Shown in pieces: positions 12,251-23,400 of a stretch of 64,000 bases of DNA; the first letter of the stretch is position 1; every line of letters starts with the position of its first letter. The position numbers were made by a program, and so were the translations under genes. This DNA comes from Larix kaempferi (lineage: Eukaryota; Streptophyta; Pinopsida; Pinales; Pinaceae), in the NCBI GenBank assembly GCA_027924585.1, contig BSBM01000442.1:6944001-7008000 (forward strand). Reading direction: 5' to 3'. Below the pieces are notes generated by a model, which was given only the letters and a program-made list of their open reading frames with translations, was not told where the DNA came from and ran no database searches.

Positions 12251-13640
12251 TGATGAACCCCCAAAGAAGAAGGCTAGGGCAGAAATTGATAGTGATGATG
12301 ACTCATCAAGTGAAGAAGAGTATGTTCTAATTTATGCTCTCACAGGTACTATCTCCCATGGTTGTAATGATTGGTTGATTGATAGTGGGGCTTCCAAACA
12401 CATGACTGGGTTTAAGGAATCTTTTGTGAATCTATCTGAACATGAATCACCCCATAAGGTGAAACTTGGGGATGATTATCAATACCCAATCAAAGGAAGT
12501 GGTGAAGCCTCCTACAACCTAGATTCTGGAAAATCTTTGAAGATGAAAGAAGTCCTTTATGTACCTGGGTTCAACAAGAACTTACTCTCCATCTCTGCAT
12601 TGGACGCAAAAGGTATGAGGGTTGCATTTGTGGATGGCCAAGTCCTAATGTGGCCAAAGGGAAAAAACATAGATGATGCAGTAGTGATTGGAGAGCAAGA
12701 GGGAGGTTTGTATAAATTGAAGGGATAACCTGAACATGCCATGGTACATGAATCCATGGAGCTAAGTGAACTTTGGTATAGAAGACTTGCTCATATGCAC
12801 TATAGGGCACTTCCAATTGCAAGCAAGGCTGTAGAGGGTCTTCCTGAAATCAAGACCAAACATGAAGGTGTTTGCAAAGGACGTGCAAAAGGTAAGAACA
12901 TTAAGAAGGATTTCCCAAGTAGTGAAAGCAAGGAAAAAGACATCCTGGAAATCATCCACTCAGATGTATGTGGTCATATGTCATCCAGTTCTCTGAGTGG
13001 GTATGTTTACTATGTCTCATTTATTGATGACTTCTCCAGGAAGACTTGGGTATACTTCTTGAAGAACAAAGATGAGGTGTTTGATAAATTCAAGGAATTC
13101 AAAACCTTGATGGAGAATCAAACTGACAAGAAGATCAAAACATTCAGATCCGACAATGGTGGAGAATTCACCTCAGGTGACTTCAAGAAGCTTTGCAGTG
13201 ATTCAAGGATTAAGAGGGAGTTGAATGCTCCTTATAATACTCAATAGAATGGAGTTGCAGAAAGGAAGAATAGAACAATCATGGAAGCAGCAAGGGCAAT
13301 GCTGCATGACCAGGATCTACCTGTGCATCTATGGGCATAAGCAGCTAGAACAGTTGTATATGTGCAGAACAGAAAACCCCACAAGATATTGGATAACAAG
13401 ACACCAGAAGAGGTATTTTCTGGTAAGAAACCTGAAGTCAGCCATCTCAGAATATTTGGTTGTCTAGTATACACTCATGTCCCAAAGGAAAAGAGGACTA
13501 AATTAGATCCTTCAGGGAAGAAGGGTATCTTTGTGGGTTACAGTGAAAGCTCGAAGGCTTACAAAATATACTTTCCAGGGTTCAAGAAGATTGATGTCAG
13601 CAGGGATGTAACATTTGATGAAAACTCAGCCTTCATCAAA
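12251..13640 (+). pseudogene. pol: Copia protease and integrase region
   Basis: The frame continues from gag. Protease motif DSGASKHMTG starts at 12381; the Asp is the catalytic residue that cleaves the polyprotein. The GAG-pre-integrase and integrase zinc region follows near 12768-12900 (ELWYRRLAHM). Its usual first His is Tyr (TAT at 12777), and the usual second Cys of the CX2C is Arg (CKGR), so zinc binding is probably lost. The catalytic triad is present: Asp at 12963, Asp at 13152 (SDNGGEF) and Glu at 13260 (NGVAERKNR), with 35 residues between the last two. Stops at 12726 (TAA), 13245 (TAG) and near 13338 (TAA) break it. The last lies in a LWA-x-A motif. Confidence 0.88.
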
Positions 13641-15470
13641 TCAAGGAAGGCACCTATCGAAGTTTATGAAGAACCTGAGGAAACTAGATTTCAAGACACT
13701 ACCATGACTGAAGCAGTTCCAGAAGTTGTTCGTGAGTTTGAAGATCATCAAGAACCTGTAGATCCACCCCGTGAGGATAACTCTCACAAGAGGAAACCTG
13801 CATGGGATAGAGAGCTCATTCAAGATGCAGAAAGATTTGGCATTCCAGAAGAAGAACACAGAGCAAAGAAGAGAACCAGATCACATACTAGCTATGTTGC
13901 TTTACTCTGTGACATTATGAACAAAGAGCCTTCCAGTTATGAAGAAGCAGCGGAAAAGAAAGAATGGAAGGATGCCATGGTTGAGGAATACCAATCAATA
14001 ATGAAGAATGATGTTTGGGATGTTGTACCAAGACCTAAAGAGAAGTCTATTGTGACTTCTAAATGGACCTACAAAATCAAGCATGCTGCAGATGGTAGTG
14101 TGGAGAAATACAAAGCAAGATTCGTAGCTCGTGGCTTCTCTCAGAAAGAGGGAATAGATTATGAAGAAACTTTTGCACCTGTAGCCAGGTATACTTCCAT
14201 CAGAACAGTACTTGCCCTGGCTGCAGCGATGAAATGGAAAATACACCAGATGGATATCAAGACTGCTTTCTTGAATGGTGTAGTTGAAGATGAAGTATAT
14301 GTGGAGAAACCACTTGGTTTTGAAATACATGATAGTGAGTCATATGTGTGCAGATTGAAGAAAGCCTTGTATGGCTTGAAACAAGCTCCCAGAACTTGGT
14401 ATGGTAGGATGGACAGTTTCTTATCTAGTTTGGGCTTTACCAAGAGTAAAGCGAATTCCAACCTTTATTACAAGGTTGAGGAAGGGAATCCTGTGATTCT
14501 ACTCCTGTATGTGGATGACTTATTTGTAACAAGAGATGACAGATTGATTGTAGATACGAAGAGGAAGCTTGCTGCCGAGTTCGATATGAAAGATTTGGGA
14601 ATGATGCATTATTTCCTAGGTATGGAGCTGTGGCAGAGTACAGGTGGGATCTTCCTTGGTCAAGGGAAGTACACAGTAGATATCCTGAAGAGATTTGGGA
14701 TGATGGATTGCAAGGCCATGGCCACACCTATGGCATTGAATATGAAGCTTCTATGTGATGCTTCATTTGAGCCAGTTGATGCCTCTATGTATCGTTAGAT
14801 GATTGGGTCCTTGATGTACCTGATGAACACGAGACTAGATATTTGCTTTGCGGTGAACACATCGAGCCAGTTCCTGACAGATCAGAGGAGTGTTCACCTG
14901 GTTGCTGTAAAGCATGTTCTGAGGTACCTAAAGGGTATAGTGGATTATGGGCTCAAGTATGAAGCGAATCAAAAGTTTAACCTGCAGGGTTATGTTGATT
15001 CAGATTGGGCTGGCAGTGCTGCAGATAGGAAGAACACATCTGGGTGTTGCTTCAGTATGGGATCAGGTGTGATCTCTTGGTTTAGCAAGAAGCAGTCCTG
15101 CGTATCACTGAGTATAGCTGAGGTAGAGTATGTTGCATCCTGTTCAACTAGTTGTGAGGAAGTATGGCTACGAAAGCTACTGTCTGAGTTATTTGATCTC
15201 CCGTTGGATGCTACTGGTATCTTTTGTGATAACTAGAGTTGTGTGAAGCTGTCCGAGAACCCATTGTTTCATGACAGGTCGAAACACATAGATATAAAAT
15301 ATCACTATATCAGGGATATGGTGCAGAGAGGAGCTGTGAAGCTCATGTATGTTGTGACGGACGAGCAGATTGCAGATGTGCTGATGAAGCCACTAGCCAG
15401 GGTGAAGTTCAAGTACTTCAGAGAGAGGCTTGGTGTTCTTCGGATTGATGACACTTCGAGGAAGAAGTGA
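13641..15470 (+). pseudogene. pol: Copia reverse transcriptase and RNase H
   Basis: A linker rich in Glu/Pro and Arg/Lys leads to the RVT_2 reverse transcriptase. Its start is a SYEEAAEKKEWKDAMVEEY motif near 13935, with KTAFLNGVVEDEVYV near 14262 and YGLKQAPRTWY near 14371. The active site LLYVDDL has Tyr at 14508 and the Asp pair at 14514-14519. RNase H follows with VDSDWAGSAADRKNTSG near 14995 and ends at TGA 15468-15470. RT copies the RNA into DNA and RNase H removes the template. TAG stops at 14796 and 15234 both stand in Gln-type contexts. No frameshift is needed anywhere across about 1350 codons from 11424. Confidence 0.9.
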
Positions 15471-15589
15471 TGGACACATTTGCTGAAGCCATTCCAAGCA
15501 TGTTGGAAGGAGGATCCTTCACATGGCTATGGATGTAAGCGCTGGATGATGAGCATCAGGATGATGTTCTGGTTTCTGCTTTGTATGAT

Positions 15590-15985
15590 CAGTTGGATCA
15601 TTTTATTTTGTATGCATCATGTTGGATGTTGGATATGATCAGTTGGATCATTTATATGTATATGTATGTACGCATCATGTTAGATGCTGGATATGATCAG
15701 TTGGATCATTTATATGTATGTACGCATCATGTTGGATGCTGGATATGATCGGTTGGATCATGTGTATGTATTTTGTATAAGCATCATGTTGGATGCTTGG
15801 ACCATGTATCTGTATATGTATCAGGTGGATATATTGTATGATCAGGTAGATCATGTATGTTGATATGTATCATGTATTTATATTTGTATCAGGTGGATAC
15901 ACTGTGTGATCAGGTGGATCATGTAGGATGATATGTATCAGGTAGATACTTGGTATGCATCAGGTAGATGCATTGTATGATCAGG
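15590..15985 (+). repeat. Copia 3' UTR tandem array 1 (GATCAGNTGGATCAT family)
   Basis: Imperfect repeats built from ATGATCAGTTGGATCATTT, GCATCATGTTGGATGCTGG and TATGTATCAGGTGGATA words, with periods near 50-65 bp and shorter to the right. They lie between the end of pol and the polypurine tract. Confidence 0.7.
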
Positions 15986-16134
15986 ATGATCATGGATGAC
16001 GAGCTTCAGGATGTTGCTCCAGATGACATGCAGCAGGATGTTGCAGTGATGATGATAAGGATGATCATGTGTACATCATGATGATGTATGGTGAGTATCA
16101 GGTTGATACTCTGTGGCCGTGGAACAGGTTGTGC

Positions 16135-16645
16135 AGATAAGCATGTAATTTGTGCCCTGGGAGATTTGCAGATAGTCTTTCGAGGTTTTGCCTATGGCAT
16201 GTAATTTGTACCCTGGGATATCTGGCAAATGCTCTTTCGAGGTTTTGCTTGGGAGGACATATAATTTGTGCCTTGGGAGATTTGCAGATAGTATTTCGAG
16301 GTTTTCCCTATGGCATGTAATTTGTGCCCTGGGATATTTGGCAGATGCTCTTTCGAGGTTTTGTCCTATGGCATGTAATTTGTGCCTTGGGAGATCCGAT
16401 AGTTTGAGCTGTGTGCTCGTAATCAGTCCTGGGATGCTCTTTCGAGGTTTTTCCATGACCACATGTAATTTGTGCCCTGGGAGATCCGATAGGTTGAGCC
16501 TTGTGCTCGTAATCAGTCTTGGGATGCTCTTTCGAGGTTTTGTGGTGACCACATGTAATTTGTGCCCTGGGAGATCCGATAGGTTGAGCCTTGTGCTCGT
16601 AATCAGTCCTAGGATTCTCTTTCGAGGTTTTGTGGTGGGGTCACA
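16135..16645 (+). repeat. Copia 3' UTR tandem array 2 (56-60 bp, then 90 bp units)
   Basis: CATGTAATTTGTGCC or a close variant recurs at 16142, 16198, 16258, 16314, 16372, 16462 and 16552. The first four intervals are 56-60 bp and the later two are 90 bp, because an extra GATCCGATAGGTTGAGCC segment was added to the unit. Each unit also carries CTCTTTCGAGGTTTT. The long ORFs read here on both strands are by-products of this periodicity. Confidence 0.8.
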
Positions 16646-16967
16646 TGTAATAAGTCCTAGAGATCTGGACAGGATGAAAAAGGCCTCAGATGCTCTTTAG
16701 GGTTCTTGATAGTCAAGAGACTCTTTTAAGGTTTTGTGACACACGTAATAAGTCCTGAGATTTCCACAGTATGGCCAGTGATGATGAAGACCTGCAGGTG
16801 GTGGGCCTACATCCAGTATGAAAAAGGACTGGCTCTGTAGAACTTCCTATGACGAGTAGAGTCAGAGATTGGTTGAGATAGCAGCAGCAATGACGATGCA
16901 TCGATGACGATGATCCCGAGAAGAATACTTGTCTAGCAGATCTGTGTCGAGAAATACCTTCCTAGTT

Positions 16968-16976
16968 AAGAGGGAG
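16968..16976 (+). other. Copia polypurine tract
   Basis: AAGAGGGAG directly before the 3' LTR; RNase H-resistant primer for plus-strand synthesis. Confidence 0.85.
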
Positions 16977-17568
16977 TGTTGATGTATATGTAACTTCGGA
17001 ATGTATTTCATATATATTTATTGTACCCTTATTAGAGATGTGTTATTCCTCTATAAGGAAGTGTCGTCATGTGGATTGACAAGTGTCGCAAGTGTGTGTA
17101 CTTGTCGATGGGTTATTAGACCACCATGTGTGGGGTCGGCCCTAAAATATATATATTATATTGTGGATGTACCTAGATAGACAAGTCGGCTCCATAAGGT
17201 CACTGGGAAAACAGGTTAGTATAAATAGAGATAAGGAGATCTCTATTTAGATCATTCGGAAAGTCATATCTCTCTCACTCAGAAAGTGGCGCACTAGTGA
17301 GGAGGAGGATCATCTGCTTCTAGGAGACTATCTCAAGTGTATTTTGCTTGTACTTTGGTTGAGCCATTGCTCTCTCTATCTCTGAGGAAGTTGTGGGGTT
17401 TTTCACCTTAGGGTTTTCCCCACGGAAACTCTGTCTCTTGTCTCTCATGCTTTTGATTCTTGTGATGCTTGTCATGCTTATTGTGATTGTTATGCATTGA
17501 TATACTGTATATGTTATTCTCTCAGTGAAGATCCTAGAGTATTGTGAATTAATGCTCAAAATTTAACA
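16977..17568 (+). repeat. Copia 3' LTR
   Basis: 592 bp, TGTTGATG...TTTAACA, matching 10256-10849 with about 17 substitutions and one 2-bp indel by eye. Its TATA box is at 17220-17228. Confidence 0.92.
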
Positions 17569-17573
17569 TTGAG
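17569..17573. repeat. Target-site duplication, right copy (TTGAG)
   Basis: Second copy of the 5-bp duplication at 10251-10255. Confidence 0.9.
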
Positions 17574-17631
17574 ACCCTACAAGAAACCTCTATCCAAGGA
17601 TACATTTATTCAGAATCTTGCATCTTTCTAG
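17574..17631 (+). pseudogene. Continuation of the gypsy frame interrupted by the copia element
   Basis: If the copia element and one TTGAG copy are ignored, a frame open from 10212 to 10255 continues without a break at 17574 and reaches a TAG at 17629. This supports insertion into a formerly coding stretch of the older gypsy element, although that frame differs from the gag frame ending near 10030. Confidence 0.45.
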
Positions 17632-18852
17632 TAAAATAAGTATTCGAAGATTATGGAAACTACATTAGTAATAAAACATTTTATTGTGGTTTCTTATGCT
17701 ACAAAAAAAGATAAAAAGGATAAACAGAAGGATTTAGCCATGAAAACCTCTTTGGAGGAACAAATGATCTAAATAATAATAATAATAAAAAATAAATAAA
17801 TCCCCTGAAAAGTATATTGCATAAACATTTTTCTTTCTTTCTTTTGGTAACATCATGTTTTTTTGCAGAATTTCCTGCTAAGAACTCTCTGTAGTTGTAG
17901 ATCTCTCCATTGCTATAGAAATTGCTACAGTTGTAGATCTCTCTATTGCTACAAAACTCTTTGCAATTGTGGATATCTCAGCTGCTACAAAAATATCCGC
18001 GGTTGCAGATCTCTTCGTTGCTACAAAAAATCTATGCAGCTATAGGTCTCTTCGCTATTATGAAACTCTTTGTAGTATCAGATTTTCCTGCTACAACTAA
18101 AATTGTTGTTATTATAGGTCTTTTTCCTGCTACAGATACCATTATAATAGATTCCCATATCATCTTATTCCCATCACAATGATCTCAATGACTACTCTAG
18201 CTACACATATTCAATCTACTACATCGCCATATGGGCTCAAAACCTTTTATATGTATTTCCACCTTGTTAGCTTAAGCATACGAAACTAGGACCTACACAT
18301 TAACGTTCCTCTTAGGTGAGAACATATATGTAAATCCCCTTGTTCATCATTGATTAGTAGATGTAATAATGCTTACTAGTATTCCTATGCCAACTTCCTG
18401 TACCATCACCCTCCATAAGCTTTAGGATGGGAACATAATTCCACATGGGGGGGATACTATAGTTGATATAACACTTCCACCATACTTAGCAAAAACTGTT
18501 AAATTTTGTGCTTACAGCCTGAATTATCCACATGAACGTAAACTGCATATCATTAAAACACTACAGATTAACATGACTCCATCCCAATGATGAAAATAAT
18601 GATTTAATTATGCCACCACAGAAAGTTTTGAAATAACGATTCCATTGGGTTGTCTAACACCTTATCTCATAATTCCTCTTCTTGGTAAAATTCCTCCCTT
18701 GGGTTACCATTTCTCATCCACGACCTATGATTCACAACTTCCCGATTTATTCTACCAATCCATGTTCATCTTAACAGCCATTCCTTAGCACAATGGTAGG
18801 TTTTCCAACCAAAAGTGAACATGAGAATACTAGATTAATAACCCATAACCTT
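17632..18852. other. AT-rich region without genes apart from a tandem array
   Basis: Apart from the 36-bp array at 17880-18140 I see no domain-bearing frame. It is presumably decayed retroelement or host intergenic DNA. Confidence 0.4.
17880..18140 (+). repeat. 36-bp tandem array
   Basis: TTGTAGATCTC or a close variant recurs at 17895, 17931, 17967 and 18003, exactly 36 bp apart, with weaker copies to about 18130. Each unit has the form GTAGATCTCTCxxTTGCTAC plus a variable tail. Because 36 is a multiple of three, the array stays open in frame and gives a false 12-residue Cys-rich repeat protein. Confidence 0.8.
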
Positions 18853-21250
18853 AAAGTGAAGAGGATTTTTGAAGAGGCAGGGTGGATGATTTATTTGAAA
18901 AAATTGCAGAGGAGTGACAAAGAAATTGCAATGGAGTTTTCACTATCATACACTCTGTCAGTTGTATAGGCTAGAGGAGTGAGAACTTAGGTGAGCAAAG
19001 ACATAATCGCTAGGGAAGCAGGTCTACCCCAAACTGATGAAAGGTGGGTTGAAAGAAGGCCACTGATAAAAAAATCCTGTGAGAATTTCTCGTGGGGAGT
19101 TATATGTGTTCATAATTTTTAACTTGTGAAGGTAGATTTAGCTTGCTATTTGGTTACTATTTTAAATTATTAACACATCTGAGACATTGAAAGCATGTCA
19201 TTATCCCATGCTTTCTCATCGATTCCTTAGAGTTGATGAGAAAAATGGTTCGAGAGTGAAAAAATCTAGAGGGTAGCTTGGCTCATCATGGGCTCATTAT
19301 TCTCTCGATTGAAGATACCCTTGTGAAAATGAACTTGAGTTGGGATACCTTTGTAAGAAATTCAATACCCCCAATAATTTTAAGGTTTGTAGGAGCAATG
19401 GAAACTATAGAACCCTCGGACCCTAAGCAAATGAGTTTTTGGAAGGATACTCATGCTATAGTGTCCTCCACGCAACCCAAGATTCGATCCATGTTTACAC
19501 CCAGATAAGACCCAGAGGTAATTCATGCGTTTACAGAAGAGGTTTCAACGGATGATCAAAATAAGGGCTTAGAGGAAGATGACCATAGAATACCATAAAA
19601 GAATGAAGAACTTGGAAACACAAGATCCGAGGTAGATAAGGAGTTTGAAGACAAAAATCTAAGAGGAGAGTTGGGCTCCAGATAAGAATATCCACGGAGA
19701 GTGGAAGAATGCATTGATTTGGTAAAAACAAAGCAACAAAGGATGTCCAAGTGAAAGTGTGGAAATAAATTTCTAATAGGTAAATTTTAAGCTCTTTTCT
19801 TAACCAAGTATTGAAGAACCTATTAGAAGATGAAGAAATGATATCAAAAATTGAAAAGGTCATATCGGGAACTATCTAAAGAATTAGTTGTCACAAAAGA
19901 AAAGTTGCAGAACTACGACTTGAAATAGATGCTTTGGTACAAGCTATTGAAATGTAGATTGAATGGTCACCACAATAAGAAGGTGAAGATACCCTTGTAG
20001 GGAATTTCGATAGAGTAACGAAAGATTCAAGGAAAAGAATCTTAACATCCCCCACTAAAGTGAGGATACTTGATGGAGAAAATTTAGAATAATAACTTGT
20101 AGACAAAAGGTTGGAAGGAGAAAAAACTACAAAAGAATCATAAGAAAACCCCGAATAAAATGATAACGAAGAGTTTTCTGAGGAGGAAGAAGTAGAAATG
20201 AGTAGGATTCGGTTGAGAGATTTAGTTAGGATCCATAATATATAAAGTGACATGGGAAGAATGAAGGTAATGCCTGAAAAATCGGAAGAACAAATTGCCT
20301 CATTGATTAAGAAGAAAAAGGATACTAACTAAAGAGCTGAGGTAAAAAAATATCAAGACTAGGAGGCACCCATGATTATACAAAGGTTGAATACTGAGGT
20401 CCAATTGTTAAAGCATGATAAGTTATTTATGAACCATTTGGCTCATATAATTAAAAACTATCAGTTACCCTCTCCTCTATACTATGTCTATCTGAAGGAA
20501 TAACTTGCTTCTTTGAATAAGGGCTACTACGGCATGAAATTTTGATCAGATTATGGTACTTGATCAATTCACACAAGATTTTTCAAGGAGTAACAAGGAA
20601 CAACAAGACTTGTGTGAGTTCTATCTTCACAATTTGGTAATGGTTGGGTCTGACCATTGGGAACTGAAGTCTTATGTGGGAGATGTACAATTGTGTGCAT
20701 TCATGTATTTTATGAGAAATTAGTTGAAATTAAGTGATGCACTTTCCTTTTTGGATTTTACAAAGTGGGATGATGACCTATCAATCAGAGGAACCCTTCC
20801 ACCATGTAAACTATTAATAGAATGATCTGAGGTAATAAAAGATCAAGCATTCATAACCTCTCTTAGACAAGCACAAAATTCAACCATTATCTTCTGTAAG
20901 AATTGGGTGGAAATGAACAATTCAGAAGTCATCTTAAGCATGGGAAGGAGGAATGGGGTTATGAATCCAGAATTAAGAAATAAGTACCAATTTACCAATG
21001 CCAGGTTTGATGTTGCACTATAATGATTTCAAACACATATTGATTGCCTCAAAGTGCATGGCACCGACTAAATTGGGATGAAGTTCTAATTTCCCCTTTT
21101 ATGGAGCCCTACGACGAAAGAAGAAGCGAAGGATGACTTTTGGGAGACTATCACTCATCATATGGTATGTTATATAGTAGAGGAAGAGGGACACCCCTCT
21201 TATAATTGGAGTACCATTTGTTTAGAGATCATGCCTCTAGCCTCTCCGAG
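18853..21250 (+). pseudogene. Decayed plant-repeat ORF, plant-transposon-protein-like N-terminus
   Basis: A frame from 18853 reads VKRIFEEAGWMIYLKKLQ, then AMEFSLSYT and IAREAGLPQTDERWVERR near 18997. Near 19278 a piece reads SLAHHGLIxLxxED. This order is what I remember from the poorly characterised plant-specific repeat proteins annotated as putative plant transposon protein, which have an EF-rich N-terminus and a GLP..GERW-like motif. That match is from memory and unverified. Further on, many stops and frame changes occur, but protein-like pieces remain, such as KEQQDLCEFYLHNLVMVGSDHWELK near 20600 with long hydrophilic, coiled-coil-like stretches between. No transposase catalytic motif is visible. 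The function is unknown. Confidence 0.4.
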
Positions 21251-23400
21251 CCTAGAATAATACAGAACGATTGTATAAGGACATGCAATACTTTCGATTA
21301 GGGGAAAATGATGAGCCCTGGAAATGGAATATTTTGACAACCTTTTTGACATAATCTACACCTATTTTTCCTACATTCTTAAGCCTTACTTATCCTTTTT
21401 AACATCGAAATCACAACTTTTGGCATAAGGTTTATTAATTCACATTTTATTTTATTTTGTTGATTAATTGATGAATAATTAAGGATATATGTAATTATGG
21501 TCACTTGTAGGAGCATTACATATTTTGTGCTATAGCGTGTTACAGAATTATATGTACTACAAAAGTACCTACACTACAGCAGAATCCGCACTACGGAATA
21601 TTCTATAGTATGAAACCAATGATGTTGCAAAAGGAAGTGTTGCAGAGACTATAGAATTTGTGGAATCACTTACAGTGGCTCTAAAGAAGTAGAAAAATAT
21701 CTTGTAGTGTCCCTACAGAAACTATAGACACTCTACAAGAATCTCGCAAAGAATCTAAAAGAATTCTGCATAACATTATGGAGATGTTGCGGATCTATCT
21801 TGTTAAGATATAACAGATCCTAAGTCTTATGCTTGGGATTCCACGTGGTAGGATAAGACAATAGCTGGATAAAGGTCCAAACTTCTAAAAAGTAGAATTC
21901 ATTACGACAAGCTTAAAATTGGTTCACAATTTCATTATGTTTAAAATTGGTTCACAATTGTGAAATTTAAAACAAAATCCAAGATTAACAACCAGATTGT
22001 TAGCAGGTCGACATGGCTAACTATGTGTGAACTTGATACTTAATTTGTATTTTAACTTATACTTAAATAATTATCAACACAACTTGAGAACTATTGGTTC
22101 TCAAGATTTTTCAAATCCTATTGATAATTTTAGAATTGCTCGGGTTTGCTATAACGGTAGATCCCCAATGCTGATAGAGATATGATACAATAACTTATGT
22201 GATAGACTAATTTTCTTAATTGAACCTATGGAATTTGTTGCTATTTATTTCATGTGTGATTAAGCTAATTTACTCTCTATTGTAAGCTACTTCCAACACA
22301 TTGTCTAAGGAGGCAATGCCCACTCCAATAGATAGGCATTGTTGTTGTATTTTGATATGTAGGATTAAGTGTGTGTGTGGTTATTTAATTTCATTCAAAA
22401 CTAGTTTGGATTTGATTTATGCTTGATTTCCAATTCTTGTACATTTCAATTGTGTTGGTAGAGTAGATTTTATTTCCTTTCAAATCATATTTACCATTAC
22501 CTCCTAGAATTGTTGGCTTTAACTTACACTCTCCTTGATTAGCTACTATGTTATACTTAGTGTCATTTGAACATATTGTAGTTTGGAGTTGAAGTTGTTG
22601 GATTGAGCTTAATATGGTCAGTAATGAAAGTAGCCAACTTTTGATATATGCATTTGTTACATTGAATCTAGGCAATAATCTATGACTAGAAAGATATTTT
22701 TTAATTCTTGAAAGTGTGATTTTATTTCAACAATTCCATTCAAGCAAGTGTGATTTTATTTCCAACAACTGCTTTCAAGAAAACATGATTTTATTTCCAG
22801 CAATTCCTTTTAATTTAGTATATATTCATGCTTTTTCAATTTCTATTTCCGTTGATTAGTTACTTTACCTTATGTTAGTCTCTTACCAAGATCTATTAGC
22901 TATCTACACCAGCATTACACGTAATATTTTGATATAAAACTTCATTTTAAATCAGTGTAAGAAGGAGTTGTGATTGGCATATACAATGCACGGTAACTTG
23001 TAAGTCACCATAGAAACCTGGGTTGACAATGTAATGTGTAGACTCTTTATTTGCCTTTCTATAAATTAAAGGGTGATTAAAAATCCCATCAAACATTTCT
23101 ATATGCTTAAATTTTTATCTCATTCATGGTCCTAGTCATTCTCACCTCAGTCAAGTCCTCCTCATGTCTAATTTCCGTGTTTCAATTTTGTCTCTACAAC
23201 TTGCTGCTTCCCTTTTATCCTGATGTAACTTTTAATCTACCGCATGTAATTTCTCCCCTTATTGCTTAAGCTTCTCTTTCCATTTGCCAACCAACTCTTC
23301 AACTATCACTACTTTCATTGCACTATTTCCAACATTGGATCTCTATTTTGAAAGCTCCCTAGTCAACTAATAAATCCTTTGTTCCAATATGAATACATAT
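21251..23400. other. AT-rich gene-free stretch
   Basis: No frame with a recognisable domain. A purine tract near 21297-21308 precedes TGATGAGCCC and could mark an LTR start, but no partner repeat is visible in the window. Confidence 0.35.

Larger units (their letters stand above)
10256..17568 (+). mobile_element. Ty1/copia LTR retrotransposon, complete structure, non-coding-competent
   Basis: The element has 594- and 592-bp LTRs (TGTTG...AACA), an initiator-tRNA-Met PBS, a single gag-pol frame, a repeat-rich 3' UTR, a polypurine tract and a 5-bp target duplication. Domain order is Gag, zinc knuckle, protease, integrase, RT, RNase H, with integrase before RT as defines copia. By eye the LTRs differ at about 17 positions (near 3 percent) plus a 2-bp indel. 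The frame 11424-15470 has eight in-frame stops but no frameshift, so this copy cannot make its proteins without suppression. It sits inside an older gypsy fragment. Confidence 0.92.

Noticed and set aside
16076-16700. 158- and 170-codon opposed ORFs
   Set aside because: Translation of the copia 3' UTR array; ends coincide with array ends.
21297-21320. PPT plus LTR start
   Set aside because: A purine run before TGATGAGCCC, but no LTR partner, PBS or TSD found.
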